The notes under the pieces were generated by a model that was not told the DNA's origin, did not search any database, and saw only the letters and a list, made by a program, of their open reading frames with translations. Both the position numbers and the translations under genes were made by a program. From Hexactinellida sp. DTS-2022 (taxonomy: Eukaryota > Porifera > Hexactinellida), in contig JAPNXP010000002.1 of the NCBI GenBank assembly GCA_028753945.1, positions 930,001 through 994,000 on the forward strand: a stretch of 64,000 bases of DNA. The letters are read 5' to 3'. Within the stretch, counting starts at the first letter, position 1. The number at the start of each line of letters is the position of its first letter. This document shows positions 51,985 through 62,021 of this stretch, in pieces.

Positions 51985-52177
51985 TTTGACTACATTCCTG
52001 ACTGGATGGAGTCACCATGGCATCAGAAGAGGCGGCACACAAACAGATGCCACATTCAACTCAGTTCCACCGCCTAGTTCTGCTATAAGATACGAGACAC
52101 ATTCTCTATAGAATTCAAATAACAAACAAATTTCATTTCCATAGCAACTAACTAGCTAACTACTAAATTTCAACAAA
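51985..52177 (+). promoter_or_regulatory. Conserved upstream region of NHL member 3
   Basis: Matches, in the same relation to the start codon, the 190 bases before NHL member 2 (26,095-26,290 on the minus strand). The matching words include CTGACTGGATGGAGTCACCA and GTTCTGCTATAAGATACGAG-like blocks. The last 40 bases (TAGCAACTAACT...) also resemble the leader of member 4. Confidence 0.6.
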
Positions 52178-53419
52178 ATGGCTGAACGATTCCCTGACCC
52201 GATACACCTCGTAGACCCTGTCGAATTGGAAATAAACCAACTATTCAACCACATAATTATGTGTCTCCAGCAGCGACGAGATGCAGTCCTAACCACATAC
52301 CGCGACACACGCGACGAAATAGCCGATAGAACCAAAGCCCAAGCGCGAAAAGAAGAACAACTAATCGGAGCTAAAATCGATATAGAGGCTCGTCTCCACA
52401 TGAACGAACTGAGAGAGTTTCAAGAGCGACTGTTAGTTGAAATAGAACAAAAGCTAGCAGAGGCGAGGGTACCCCAGCCCGAGACACGCGTGGTGTTCCG
52501 AGGTAACTGTGGACACCTGGAGCAGGTGATCGCAGGTGTGGGAGAGGTAGTCGTGGAGGTGGTTCCCGTTGTACCCCGATATCAAGAAATGAGACCTCGA
52601 CCGATTGTAGCTGTCGGAAAGACAGGAAAAGCTCCTGGAGAGCTCTACTATCCTCATGGTGTCGCTATCGATGAGAACTCAAATCTAATCTATGTCGCAG
52701 AAGGGTTAGGTTCCTGTAGAGTCTCAATCTTCTCGGAGACAGGCCAATTCCTAAATACCTTCACAAATCAAGACCTGAGACAGCCATTCGGTATAGCGAT
52801 CCATCGAGACACCCTGTACGTGACGGACACAGGAGTACACGCTGTGTTCCAATTCAAAATAGATGCTGACATGCGTCTCGTCGCTAGCCTAGGGAGTGAG
52901 GGATCGGGTATAGGACAGTTCAATTACCCTTACGGACTCACCGTCTTTACCAACGGAAATGTGTTTGTAGCAGATTATCTCAACGACAGAATCCAAATCC
53001 TAGATGACTCCCTACACCTCCAAAGATCCATAACGCATGAAACAATGAAATACCCGCGTGACGTTAAACTGATACCAGATGAGGTGTACGTGCTCTGTGA
53101 TGACTCTCCCTGCATACTCGTGTTCTCTCACGCAGGAGAGAAGATACGTTCCCTAATCACACGGGGTACAGGAATGCAGATAGGAACAGCTTACTTCTTC
53201 TGTTTGGACAGAAAACATAATTTGCTTATCAGTGATCTGTGGAATAATCGAGTTAAAATATTCTCGAAAGAAGGGACATACCTCCACACTATAGGGGAAC
53301 ATGGACATGAGCCAGGAATGTTTCATAACCCCAGAGGAATAGTTCTAACTGAAAATTTGAAATTAATTATTGTGTCTTGGAATAATAACCATACACTACA
53401 AATATTTTATTGTCAATAA
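52178..53419 (+). CDS. Coiled-coil / NHL-repeat protein (member 3)
   Basis: 413 residues, closest to member 2. Coiled coil at about 15-105 (LEINQLFNHIIMCLQQRRD, KAQARKEEQLIGAKIDIEAR, ERLLVEIEQKLAEARV), conserved hinge PETRVVFRGNCGHLEQVI, then six NHL blades: LYYPHGVAIDENSNLIYVAE, RQPFGIAIHRDTLYVTDTGV, FNYPYGLTVFTNGNVFVADY, YPRDVKLIPDEVYVLCDDSP, YFFCLDRKHNLLISDLWNNR and FHNPRGIVLTENLKLIIVSW. It has an extra 14 residues relative to member 2, in the coiled coil and in loops of the propeller. No RING, B-box or signal peptide. Single exon on the opposite strand from member 2, so the duplicate was moved and inverted, about 26 kb away. Confidence 0.88.
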   Translation: MAERFPDPIHLVDPVELEINQLFNHIIMCLQQRRDAVLTTYRDTRDEIADRTKAQARKEEQLIGAKIDIEARLHMNELREFQERLLVEIEQKLAEARVPQPETRVVFRGNCGHLEQVIAGVGEVVVEVVPVVPRYQEMRPRPIVAVGKTGKAPGELYYPHGVAIDENSNLIYVAEGLGSCRVSIFSETGQFLNTFTNQDLRQPFGIAIHRDTLYVTDTGVHAVFQFKIDADMRLVASLGSEGSGIGQFNYPYGLTVFTNGNVFVADYLNDRIQILDDSLHLQRSITHETMKYPRDVKLIPDEVYVLCDDSPCILVFSHAGEKIRSLITRGTGMQIGTAYFFCLDRKHNLLISDLWNNRVKIFSKEGTYLHTIGEHGHEPGMFHNPRGIVLTENLKLIIVSWNNNHTLQIFYCQ

Positions 53420-54230
53420 TTATTGTTTATAATTTATTAAACAAATATTTGTTGTTATATAAACTTAGTCCCGGTTTAAAATGGAACTAACACCTTATGA
53501 GAGTATAGGAACTTACGATTTTATAATACAACCCGTGAATAACATAGGTTTGTAGTTGAGTTGATCCAAACTGAAAGATTTTAAGAAACTTTTAAGCAAC
53601 TTGTCTTAATCTTTTCGTGCCACTAAAAATAACACATTCCTAACCACAAGTGGCAGAGTGACGACTGTTCATTCTCATTTGTTAGTGTCTTAAATTCATC
53701 AACAGCTCTTCACGTCTCGATGTGAGATAAAATTTCGCATTTTAATAAACACAGTCATTTTAATTCGGTAATTTGTTTGTTTGTTGATAATCAATAATGA
53801 AGAGATTCTTCAAAATTAGTTTCAGAAATTACAAGTTTAATTTTCAAATATTTTAAATTGTTTTCTTGAATTATATATCCATACAAATTAACTCTACAAA
53901 ATAGTTATTTACATTGTATCACACTTCCCATTTCTAAACAACTATGAGCTAATAAGAGCAACACCTCATCCTTGTATCATAATTGGAACCAATAAGGAGT
54001 TTGGTTCCGGTTTAAAGAGTCCAATTCTTTATAAGTTATCACAAAAACACCACATAAACACCTTATGATACTACATGTTGAAGTGTAAAGATATTATTCC
54101 TACGTGTTGTGCACCCATTTGAGAGAGATTTGTATAAAAGTCCTTATTTGTGGGAATATTTGTTGAATGCTTGTTTTGAAATTTTGTTTCCACAAATATC
54201 AAGTATTTACAAATATGTTGTTGTTTACTT
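53420..54230. other. Spacer downstream of NHL member 3
   Basis: AT-rich without a recognisable gene or a clear repeat. It runs into copy B of the minisatellite-bearing element. Confidence 0.45.
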
Positions 54231-54263
54231 GTTTAATCTATATTATTAAATCTCGATTGTTGT

Positions 54264-54283
54264 TTGTTTGTTTGTTTGTGTGT

Positions 54284-54348
<65 letters not shown>

Positions 54349-54352
54349 TTTG
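54264..54352 (+). repeat. (GT)n microsatellite
   Basis: Nearly pure GT dinucleotides with GTTT interruptions at each side, located at the fixed position seen in copies A and C, so it belongs to the mobile element rather than being an independent microsatellite. Confidence 0.9.
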
Positions 54353-55230
54353 TCCGGATTGTATTAAAGTGATGGGGGAATAGAAACCGCAATTAATATT
54401 GGGATATAAACTAACTTTCAAATGTTATAATAGGTAAACAAGTATGCCGAACACGAATTTCGCGTTTATAAATTTCTCATATTAATATTTGTTGTTGTTG
54501 TTTACACAAAATAGGTAAACAAATTAATGAAAATTCAAAATCAACCTAGAAGTTAGCTTCCAACGGGTATTATAGGTAAAGTAGTATGCTGAACACGATT
54601 TTCGCGTTTAAAAATTTATAATATGAATATTTGTTGTTGTTGTTTACACAAAATAGGTAAACAAATTAATGAAAATTCAAAATCAACCTAGAAGTTTGCT
54701 TCCAACGGGTATTATAGGTAAACAAGTATGCCGAACACGAATTTCGCGTTTATAAATTTCTCATATTAATATTTGTTGTTGTTGTTTACACAAAATAGGT
54801 AAACAAATTCATGAAAATTCAAAATTAACCTAGAAGTTAGCTTTCAACGAGTATTATAGGTAAACAAGTATGCTGAACACGAATTTCGCGTTTAAATTTT
54901 CTAATATGAATATTTGTTGTTTTGTTTACACAAAATAGGTAAACAAATTAATGAAAATTCAAAATCAACATAGAAGTTAGCTTTCAACGGGTATTGTAGG
55001 TAAACAAGTATGCTGAACACGAATTTAGCATTTATAAAATTCTAATATGAGTATTTGTTGTTGTTGTTGTTTGCACAAATAGGTAAACAAATTAATGAAA
55101 ATCAAAATCATAACGTCCCTATCTACCATTTCCATGGTAGAAAATGTGAGGAGTAAGGCCGCACAGCGGCCGTTAACTTGAGGTGCGTAGCACCGATCTG
55201 TCGCAAAGCGACCGAGACCGAAGGGCTCGT

Positions 55231-55625
55231 ACTAAAATAAAGTTGGATAAGAATTGGTGAAAAGCCCCCTGGGCGCGACTACACTTCAGAAAATCCGAGT
55301 TTTCGGCGGGCAGTGGATGGGATCCAGCCTACCTCCACTGCCTGCTAATCAAACAGGCTGGGGACATAGTAACTAATCCAGGGCCTGAGTGCGCAGGCTG
55401 CAAAACAGCTGTGAGGACAACACAAAGACTAATAACATGTGCTCTATGTTACAGACACTTCGACAAAACATGCACCAGGCTAACAAAGGATACATCAACA
55501 AAACGCACTGGAGGGGCAGATAAAGTAGAAATGTCAAATACACACACTCATCAAGCCTCCACCGACAGAAGGGGACTCGATATGGAAGAGTGGCTGTCGG
55601 AAACGAAATGGCAACAATAAACAAA
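55231..55625 (+). pseudogene. LINE ORF fragment with 2A-like motif and zinc finger
   Basis: From 55,342 one frame reads LLIKQAGDIVTNPGPECAGC, then KTAVRTTQRLITCALCYRHF and DKTCTRL, ending in a stop at 55,619. The CxxC...CxxC...HxxxC pattern is a PHD-like zinc finger, and the preceding GDIxxNPGP resembles the 2A-like ribosome-skipping sequences known from the start of some non-LTR retrotransposon frames; the usual glutamate is a valine here. The reading frame is only a fragment without endonuclease or reverse transcriptase. Confidence 0.65.
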
Positions 55626-55941
55626 AATGAATATTATATAAATGGTTGTTGTTGTTTACACAAGATTGGTAAACAAATTTGTGAAATTCAAAATCAACCT
55701 AGAAGTTAGCTCACAACGGGTATTGTAGGTAAGCAAGTATGCTGAACACGAATTTCACATTAAAAATTCAGAATATGAAAAACAAGTTAAAACTATGGAA
55801 ATCTTATAAAGGGATGTATACAACGTCCCTTTCTACCATTTTCCATGGTAGAAAGGTTGAGGAGTAAGGCCGCACAGAGGCCGTTAACTTGAGGTGCGTA
55901 GCACCGATCCGTTGCAAAGCGACTGAGACCGAAGTGCTCGT

Positions 55942-56351
55942 ATGTATATAAATCTAGAGATAGGAAAAGAAAACAATAATTTTCGCAACAATATTTATTT
56001 TCGTGTACAAAAGTACAAATTACAAAATACGAGTAAACAACTTCTGTGTGCAAACGAGTGTGTCTAGCAGAGTTCAAATATACAACCACTAATCCAACTA
56101 AATTAGGAAACCATTTTATTATTTCTTGAATTTGTAATATGTACAAACATGTTTGTGGAATAATATTGTACGTATAGGGCTACAGATTCAGAGAATAGTA
56201 CACAGCTCTAACCACGAAGAAATCTAGTCATCCTATTTCTACTGATTATGTCGAATTAGCAGTTTCTACAGAGATCTAATGCACACAGTTATAAATAGCA
56301 TTCTGTAGCAACTAACTCAATAAACTGAATAGTACCAAAATCAAGCGTAAA
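55942..56351 (+). other. Spacer and leader of NHL member 4
   Basis: Non-coding. The final 50 bases (TAGCAACTAACTCAATAAAC) resemble the leader before member 3. No clear core promoter was identified. Confidence 0.4.
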
Positions 56352-57599
56352 ATGGCGACACAGTTTCCAGAACCCATACCAGTGCCACTCGTAGACCCAA
56401 TAGTGACACAAATCAACCAATCAATAGACAGGTTGATACGCTCTCTCGAGCAGAGAAGAGTCCAGCTGTTGACCGACTTAAGGGACAGACGGGAGGAAAT
56501 GAGAGCCAATCTGGTGGCAAGTCAACAAATCGAGCTACAAATAGCAGAAACACGCTCGCTTTTGGAAGGCCAACTAATGCACAATAAGCTCCATTCCATG
56601 CAGGAGAGAATAGTGGCAGAGTTAGAAGCTACGCGAGCTGAAATGCAAGCCAATGCCCCGCCTCCTCAAGACCTGAAGTTCCTGTGCGACACACGGGACC
56701 TAGAGGGACACATCTCCCGTCTGGGAGAGATTGTACAGAACGACATTCCTCCAGCAGTGCCTGACTACGCTGCATTCCTACAGCCCAGTGTTACTGTTGG
56801 GAAGAAAGGGTCAGCTGCTGGGGAGTTAATGGGCCCAAGTGGTGTTGCAATCGAACAAATCTCTGGACACATTTATGTGGCTGATGGATACAACAGTCGA
56901 ATCCAAATATTCTCTGAAACGGGTGAATGTCTCAATCAATTCGGAGATCAACACTTGAATCATCCATGGGGAATATTAATTTACCAAGACAGTGTATTTG
57001 TTACGGACATAGGACTCCACGCTATATTCTTATTCAAGCTGTCAGGTCTCACAATGATAAAGCAAGTAGGGAAGGAAGGATCTGGAAATAAAGAATTCAA
57101 TTATCCGAGACAACTCGCTATCTCTCCAAACCAACGCCTCTACGTGCCAGATCAATACAACAACAGAATCCAAATACTGTCTACAAATTTAGCTTACAAA
57201 GACTCGCTACAACATCATACAATGACAAGACCTGTTGATGTTAAATTCACAAACTATGAAGTGTTTGTGTTGAGCTGGGTAGACAATCCCTGTATCCACG
57301 TGTTTACACTTTCAGGAGAGAAGTCCCGCTCCCTAGTTACCAGAGGAGGAATTGGAATGCAAGTTTCGATAGCATTGTTTTTCTGTTTAGACGGACTCAA
57401 TAATATTGTCATAAGCGACCGCTATGCTGACGCTATCAAGGTATTCTCTCCAGCAGGAGACCTCCTACACACGCTAGGACAGGAAGGTCATCAAGCTGGA
57501 ATGTTTTACTACCCTTGTGGCATTACTATCCTCAACAACACAAAATTAGTTTGTGTCTCTGGAAACCAAAACTTCGGTCTCCAAATATTTAATGCTTAA
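56352..57599 (+). CDS. Coiled-coil / NHL-repeat protein (member 4)
   Basis: 415 residues. Coiled coil about 18-105 (TQINQSIDRLIRSLEQRRV, LRDRREEMRANLVASQQIEL, ERIVAELEATRAEMQANA), hinge LKFLCDTRDLEGHISRLGEI, then six NHL blades: LMGPSGVAIEQISGHIYVAD, NHPWGILIYQDSVFVTDIGL, FNYPRQLAISPNQRLYVPDQ, TRPVDVKFTNYEVFVLSWVD, LFFCLDGLNNIVISDRYADA and MFYYPCGITILNNTKLVCVS. Same architecture as members 2 and 3 but more diverged in the coiled coil. No RING or B-box. Located 3 kb downstream of member 3 on the same strand, with copy B of the mobile element between them. Single exon; function unknown. Confidence 0.88.
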   Translation: MATQFPEPIPVPLVDPIVTQINQSIDRLIRSLEQRRVQLLTDLRDRREEMRANLVASQQIELQIAETRSLLEGQLMHNKLHSMQERIVAELEATRAEMQANAPPPQDLKFLCDTRDLEGHISRLGEIVQNDIPPAVPDYAAFLQPSVTVGKKGSAAGELMGPSGVAIEQISGHIYVADGYNSRIQIFSETGECLNQFGDQHLNHPWGILIYQDSVFVTDIGLHAIFLFKLSGLTMIKQVGKEGSGNKEFNYPRQLAISPNQRLYVPDQYNNRIQILSTNLAYKDSLQHHTMTRPVDVKFTNYEVFVLSWVDNPCIHVFTLSGEKSRSLVTRGGIGMQVSIALFFCLDGLNNIVISDRYADAIKVFSPAGDLLHTLGQEGHQAGMFYYPCGITILNNTKLVCVSGNQNFGLQIFNA

Positions 57600-57834
57600 C
57601 TGCTATTTCTGCTTAGCTACTGTGCTTATTAATCAATTAATGCATTGCTCTAATCAACTTAATTAATTAGATACTGTAAATGGGATAATGTTTCTCTAAC
57701 AGTTTATGAACTAAAATACTTAAATATTTATTAAAATAATTCCCGGGTACTGTATTAGTAGTAACTGTCTTATTCAAATAATTATAGCCAATATAAATGC
57801 TGTAAATCCATGGATTTGGCTATTTATCGTATTT

Positions 57835-58622
57835 ATAACGACGTTACAGAAAGCTCGAAAGCATAGTCAGAAATGGAGACATACATGTCATATGTTCGCA
57901 GACGACATCACGTGCTGGCCACACACAGAGACAAACAGTAGCCACCAGTAAGGTCCAGCATGCAATTGACAAGGTGGCAGAATGGAGCACCAGATGGAAA
58001 ATGAAACTAAACCCCGAAAAATGCGAATCTATACTTTTACCCAGGATCCGGGAGAGGTCCGATGGCAGCCAAATCTCCAGATTAACGGAAAATGCCTAAC
58101 GTGGAACCCAAACCCTACCTTCCTCGGAGTGACTTACGACAGGTCACTAACCTTCACCGAACACACAAAGAGAGTCACAGAAAAGATCAAGAGAAGAATC
58201 TACATTTTAGTAAGCTATCCGGCACTGACTGGGGGTGGGAACTTGCCGAACTCAGGACGGTGTACCAGACAATGTGCAGGCCATCCTATTGTAGTTCTGC
58301 GTGGCAGCCTTGGCTCTCTGAAACTAATAGCAACAAACTAGAAAGAGCACAGAGGGACGCAGCTCAGAGAATTCAGACCTCACATCTGTGAAGACACTCG
58401 GGATGAGAGCTTCTGCAATTGCCTGGGAGAAATCCGTGAGATTAAGCGCGAACAACCCAAGGAGACAATTAACGGAAAACATTAAGAAAGAAGGCCGGGT
58501 GGGCAAACAGCAGCAACGAACACGCAATGGAAATGAACATCAATGAATGCAACAAGGAGGAGTTAATGCTAGCAATAACTCATCCACCAAGGCATACCCA
58601 AACTGGATTACCTAGATCAGGC

Positions 58623-58653
<31 letters not shown>

Positions 58654-58655
58654 CA
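57835..58655 (+). pseudogene. LINE reverse-transcriptase 3-prime fragment
   Basis: The reverse-transcriptase catalytic box F-A-D-D is encoded at 57,895-57,906 (HMFADDITCWPHT). Then KVQHAIDKVAEWSTRWKMKL and NPEKCESIL follow, and in other frames LGVTYDRSLTFTEHTKRVTE, ELAELRTVYQTMCRP and SNKLERAQRDAAQRI, all typical of the thumb and C-terminal region of Jockey/CR1-like LINEs. Several stops and frameshifts separate them. The fragment ends in (CAA)n at 58,622-58,652, the expected tail, and lies inside the intron of the next gene. Confidence 0.85.
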
Positions 58656-58675
58656 ACAATACAATAAAAACTTAC

Positions 58676-59291
58676 CATTGATTGGTTTGAAATAGATTTC
58701 ACTAAGAATAGCTATCTTATATCCATTAAGTGTTTGTATATAGCAGTCTCTCCCAGCTAAATATCCACAGAGCACTATTTGTGTATGGAACCTGTTCTTA
58801 CACAAATCTACCAGCTGGGGGTCTGGTGCACCGTTAGTAAGGACAGGCGCGTATAAATAGGTGTCAAGTGGTGTTCCTGTATAGAAGATGGGAATTCCTT
58901 CATAAGTAAAGTCTCCTCAAATGGTATGGAGTGTAAGATTAGAGCACAAATGTTTGTATGCACCAAGTGTGAAGAGAACTCTGTCCTATAAATAGAACAA
59001 ATCAGCCCACATTCCTATTTACACAATTTGTAACTAACCTTATTCTCCTCAATTAATTTCCTTACCAACGTAGTGTACTTATTTTATATTCCTGAGCATG
59101 TGAGGGGGTACGTTACAAGCGACTGCTACTGACAATACATTAGAACTGTATTTATATATTTTCACACCATCGCGAGTGTTGGGCAGCCTCTGGTCCCTGG
59201 CCTGATTAGTGAGCAGACCAACCATTAGCTTAACGTCATTCCTATCGTACTCGTTATTAATAGGATTGCGAGCTTGCTGAGTAGGGCTATT
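58676..59291 (-). CDS. Two internal exons of an unidentified gene
   Basis: Exon at 59,291..59,168 (NSPTQQARNPINNEYDRNDV, KLMVGLLTNQARDQRLPNT) and exon at 58,876..58,676 (TPLDTYLYAPVLTNGAPDPQ, LVDLCKNRFHTQIVLCGYLA, GRDCYIQTLNGYKIAILSE, IYFKPIN). Both have AG acceptors and GT donors, and the phases match (1 to 1). I do not recognise the family. The first and last exons were not found; the LINE fragment occupies the intron after the second exon, starting about 20 bases beyond its GTAAG donor. Could be a decaying gene. Confidence 0.45.
58877..59167. other. Intron between the two unidentified exons
   Basis: AT-rich intron of 291 bases with GT at its start and TATACAG at its end on the minus strand. 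Nothing else is seen. Confidence 0.35.
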
Positions 59292-59559
59292 CTGTGTAGC
59301 TTTTGGTATAAAATATAGAAATTATTGTTATAGAATGTTGTTGGGTGCCCTAGGTAGGGATAGTAGTGTTTTCTGTTGAATTCCTTTCTACCAGCCTTGT
59401 TGCTAGCGCGAATTATATTCTAGCAACCATTGTATAATCCTAGAAAGGTATAAATTTGGTTGATGGGTATACTAATAGGTAAACAAGTGCATATTACGAT
59501 TTAATGATTACAGATAATCATAAAACACAACAACGCAACAATCGAGTTTTAAAACACAC

Positions 59560-59895
59560 AGTATAACCTCGTTAGTACGAACACCAGGGGGCCGTCAAAA
59601 TGCGTTCGCCTTTTCCCGAAATTCGTATTACCCAAAATCATTTGTATTGAAAATACTTTGAAGGGGAATGAAATAATGTTCGTATTAACCGTGTTCGTAC
59701 AACGAGTAAGTTCAATTGTAATAGATTACAGTGTAGTTTGCGTATTAGCAACTCCCCTATTAGCAATAATATTATATTGCTTTATTAAAAACCGCTTTTC
59801 GGATCCCAAGCGTGATAATATTGTTAATTTCATTCCCCTATTAGCAACCAAATTTAGTGGCAAACACGGGTTGCTATTAACTTCGCCCATTTCCG
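59560..59895. repeat. MITE pair
   Basis: 59,560-59,715 is a GTTAGTACGAACACCAGGGG family element with inverse end TTCGTACAACGAG. 59,720-59,895 is related to the GCTAATAGGCGAACTTGCTA family (TAGCAACTCCCCTATTAGCA). A hAT-like right end (CTGGATCCGTCCCTG) lies near 60,090. Confidence 0.55.
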
Positions 59896-60375
59896 GGTAA
59901 ATAGTTCTCTCAAAATCTGTTAATAATTCTAGTTTCTTAAAAGATTCCCTCCCCCATAAATGAAACCCTGCTCTATCGTATCTGGCTTATGGACCCCACT
60001 AGGAAGCTTCCATCGCCCCCAGACCCCAACTGCCAACTGGCGATGTTTTTTTATAATAAAACGGCAACCCCCCCTTGTAGGAAATCCTGGATCCGTCCCT
60101 GACATGATTTAAAGTGGTAGGAAGTGTTCAAATGCTAGCAATGGAATAACAATAAGCTTATATCATAGGATTCTAATAAAGTCCAAATTAAAGAGATCTT
60201 AATAAGCGAAGAATTATATCTACTCTGGATTCTAAATATAAATATTCGGACATGTCTATTGCTGATGTGTATAATAAATACAACATCCACACCAGTGTGC
60301 TGAACCATTTTAATGGTAATGGTGAATAAAACAATCGTGTTTTAAAAGATACTGGCCAACGCAATACTAATAATT

Positions 60376-60576
60376 TCACTTGTCGTCCTTATGGTACTGC
60401 TCATAACTAAATCTGAGTGTGTCAAGGTCTCTCATGGGGTATCCTTGTTCTTCAGCAACAGCATAGTAGACTACAACACACATAATATTAATTAAATATA
60501 AACAGAAACATTAAATAAAACCTGTACTTACACTCAATAATTTTGGGATAATTCTTCTTCACTTTACATCGAAATT
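60376..60576 (-). CDS. C-terminal exons of a small ubiquitin/SUMO-like gene (tentative)
   Basis: A 45-base exon (60,576..60,532) with a GTAAGT donor joins in phase to a final exon (60,470..60,376) ending in TGA. Together they give FRCKVKKNYPKIIEFYYAV then AEEQGYPMRDLDTLRFSYE and QYHKDDK. The spacing F-x-x-K...Y...GxxM...LRF resembles the middle of SUMO-like folds ([20 protein letters not shown] in SUMO). Upstream exons were not established; a frame near 60,960-61,034 (ESHHIERGLSLLKRRHYYLI) may belong but its donor phase does not fit. Identification is weak. Confidence 0.35.
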
Positions 60577-60629
60577 CTAAATAATTATATTAATTATATT
60601 CCATTATTATATGAAAATTAGAATGTACC

Positions 60630-60890
60630 GCATTTCCCCGAATAAGCGCCCCGGCGCTTATTGTTTTCGTGGCCCAAAATTATCCTGAAAATTTGAGAAA
60701 AATCCAGAATATAATATTTAGGTCGGTTCTAATGGTTTCCACCAACAGTATACATACCGATTACCGAAGTTGCCAAAATCAATGGAATTACATTACAGTG
60801 AATTCAACTAATGTGAATAAATTTTATCATACCAATGTAATTTTTATTGACCCGGCGCTTATTCGGGAAAATACGGTATGTTATAATACC
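60630..60890. mobile_element. Palindromic MITE, CCGAATAAGCGCC ends
   Basis: Starts TACCGCATTTCCCCGAATAA and ends with the inverse TTATTCGGGAAAATACGGTA. About 260 bases, non-coding, located in an intron. A decayed relative lies in the VPS28 intron. Confidence 0.8.
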
Positions 60891-61130
60891 GTAGTTATGG
60901 TGTACGTGTAGACAGAAATAAATAGCGGCAGTGGTTGCAAGTGTAAGAGACGTGGAAATCTTAACAATCAGATAGTAGTGCCTTCTCTTAAGGAGGGACA
61001 GCCCTCTCTCGATGTGATGCGACTCAAAGAACATCTAATGCGAACATAGAGAATATTATATTGGAATTCTTAATTAAACACTGTAATTACCAATCTTCTC
61101 AACTAACCAAACATTCGAATTTCAAATATA

Positions 61131-61800
61131 ACGAGCCCTTCGGTCTCGGTCGCTTTGCGACAGATCGGTGCTACGTAGTACGCACCTCAAGTTAACGGCC
61201 GCTACGCGACCTTACTCCTCACACTTTTTGCCATGGAAAATGGTAGAAAGGGACGTTATGATTTTGAATTTGCGTTAATTTGTTTACCTATTTTGTGTCA
61301 ACAACAACAACAAATATTAATATTATAAATTTGTAAATGCGAAAATCGTGTTCAGCATACTTGTTTACCTATAATACCCGTTGAAAGCTAACTTCTAGGT
61401 TGATTTTGAATTTTCATTAATTTGTTTACCTATTTTGTGTAAACAACAAAAACAAATATTAATATTATAAATTTATAAACGCGAAATTCGTGTTCAGCAT
61501 ACTTGTTTACCTATAATACCCGTTGAAAGCTAACTTCTAGGTTAATTTTGAATTTTCAATAATTTATTTACCTATTTTTGTAAACAACAACAACAAATAT
61601 TCACATTAGAAATTTGTAAATGCGAAAATTCTGATCAGCATACCTGTTTACCTATTATAACAATTGTTTACATATTATAACATTTGGAAGTTAGTTTCTA
61701 TCAAAATTATAAATGCGGTTTCTTATCACTTTAATACAATCCGGACAAACACACACACACACACACACAAACAAACATACAAACAACAATTCCTCTTTTT
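61131..61800 (-). mobile_element. Minisatellite-bearing mobile element, copy C
   Basis: Reverse-oriented relative of copies A and B: the hairpin-rich end (ACGAGCCCTTCGGTCTCGGT) is at 61,131. Then about three repeat units with the inverse words TCGTGTTCAGCATACTTGTT and AGCTAACTTCTAGGTTGATT, and the (CA)n tract near 61,750. The left end has diverged most. Confidence 0.75.
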
Positions 61801-62021
61801 ATATATAGATAGATATATAGTTTTATTAGTCAGGAGACAGGTTAGGAAAGCCAAGTTTTAGTGGTAATTTTAACCAGTTTTAGATAGAAATTATGCCTGA
61901 ATTTGTCTCCAGTGTATTTATAAGAGAGGAGAGTCGCACGAAGTTATCTAAAATGAACCAATTGTCTTCCATAATTAAAGTCGTCTATCAATCGAATAAG
62001 AAACATAGCTATTTACAAACA

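Larger units (their letters stand above)
54237..55941 (+). mobile_element. Minisatellite-bearing mobile element, copy B (compound)
   Basis: Same left end as copy A (TCTATATTATTAAATCTCGA), then a long (GT)n tract and five direct repeats of about 142 bases with AACAAGTATGCTGAACACGA. It reaches the conserved hairpin-rich end at 55,230 (GACCGAAGGGCTCGT). After 395 bases of LINE sequence, one further repeat unit and a second right end follow (to 55,941, GACCGAAGTGCTCGT). It is either two copies flanking captured DNA or a copy extended past its own end. Confidence 0.75.

Noticed and set aside
54167..54421. Frames of repeated Cys-Val or Thr-His
   Set aside because: Translation of the (GT)n microsatellite only.
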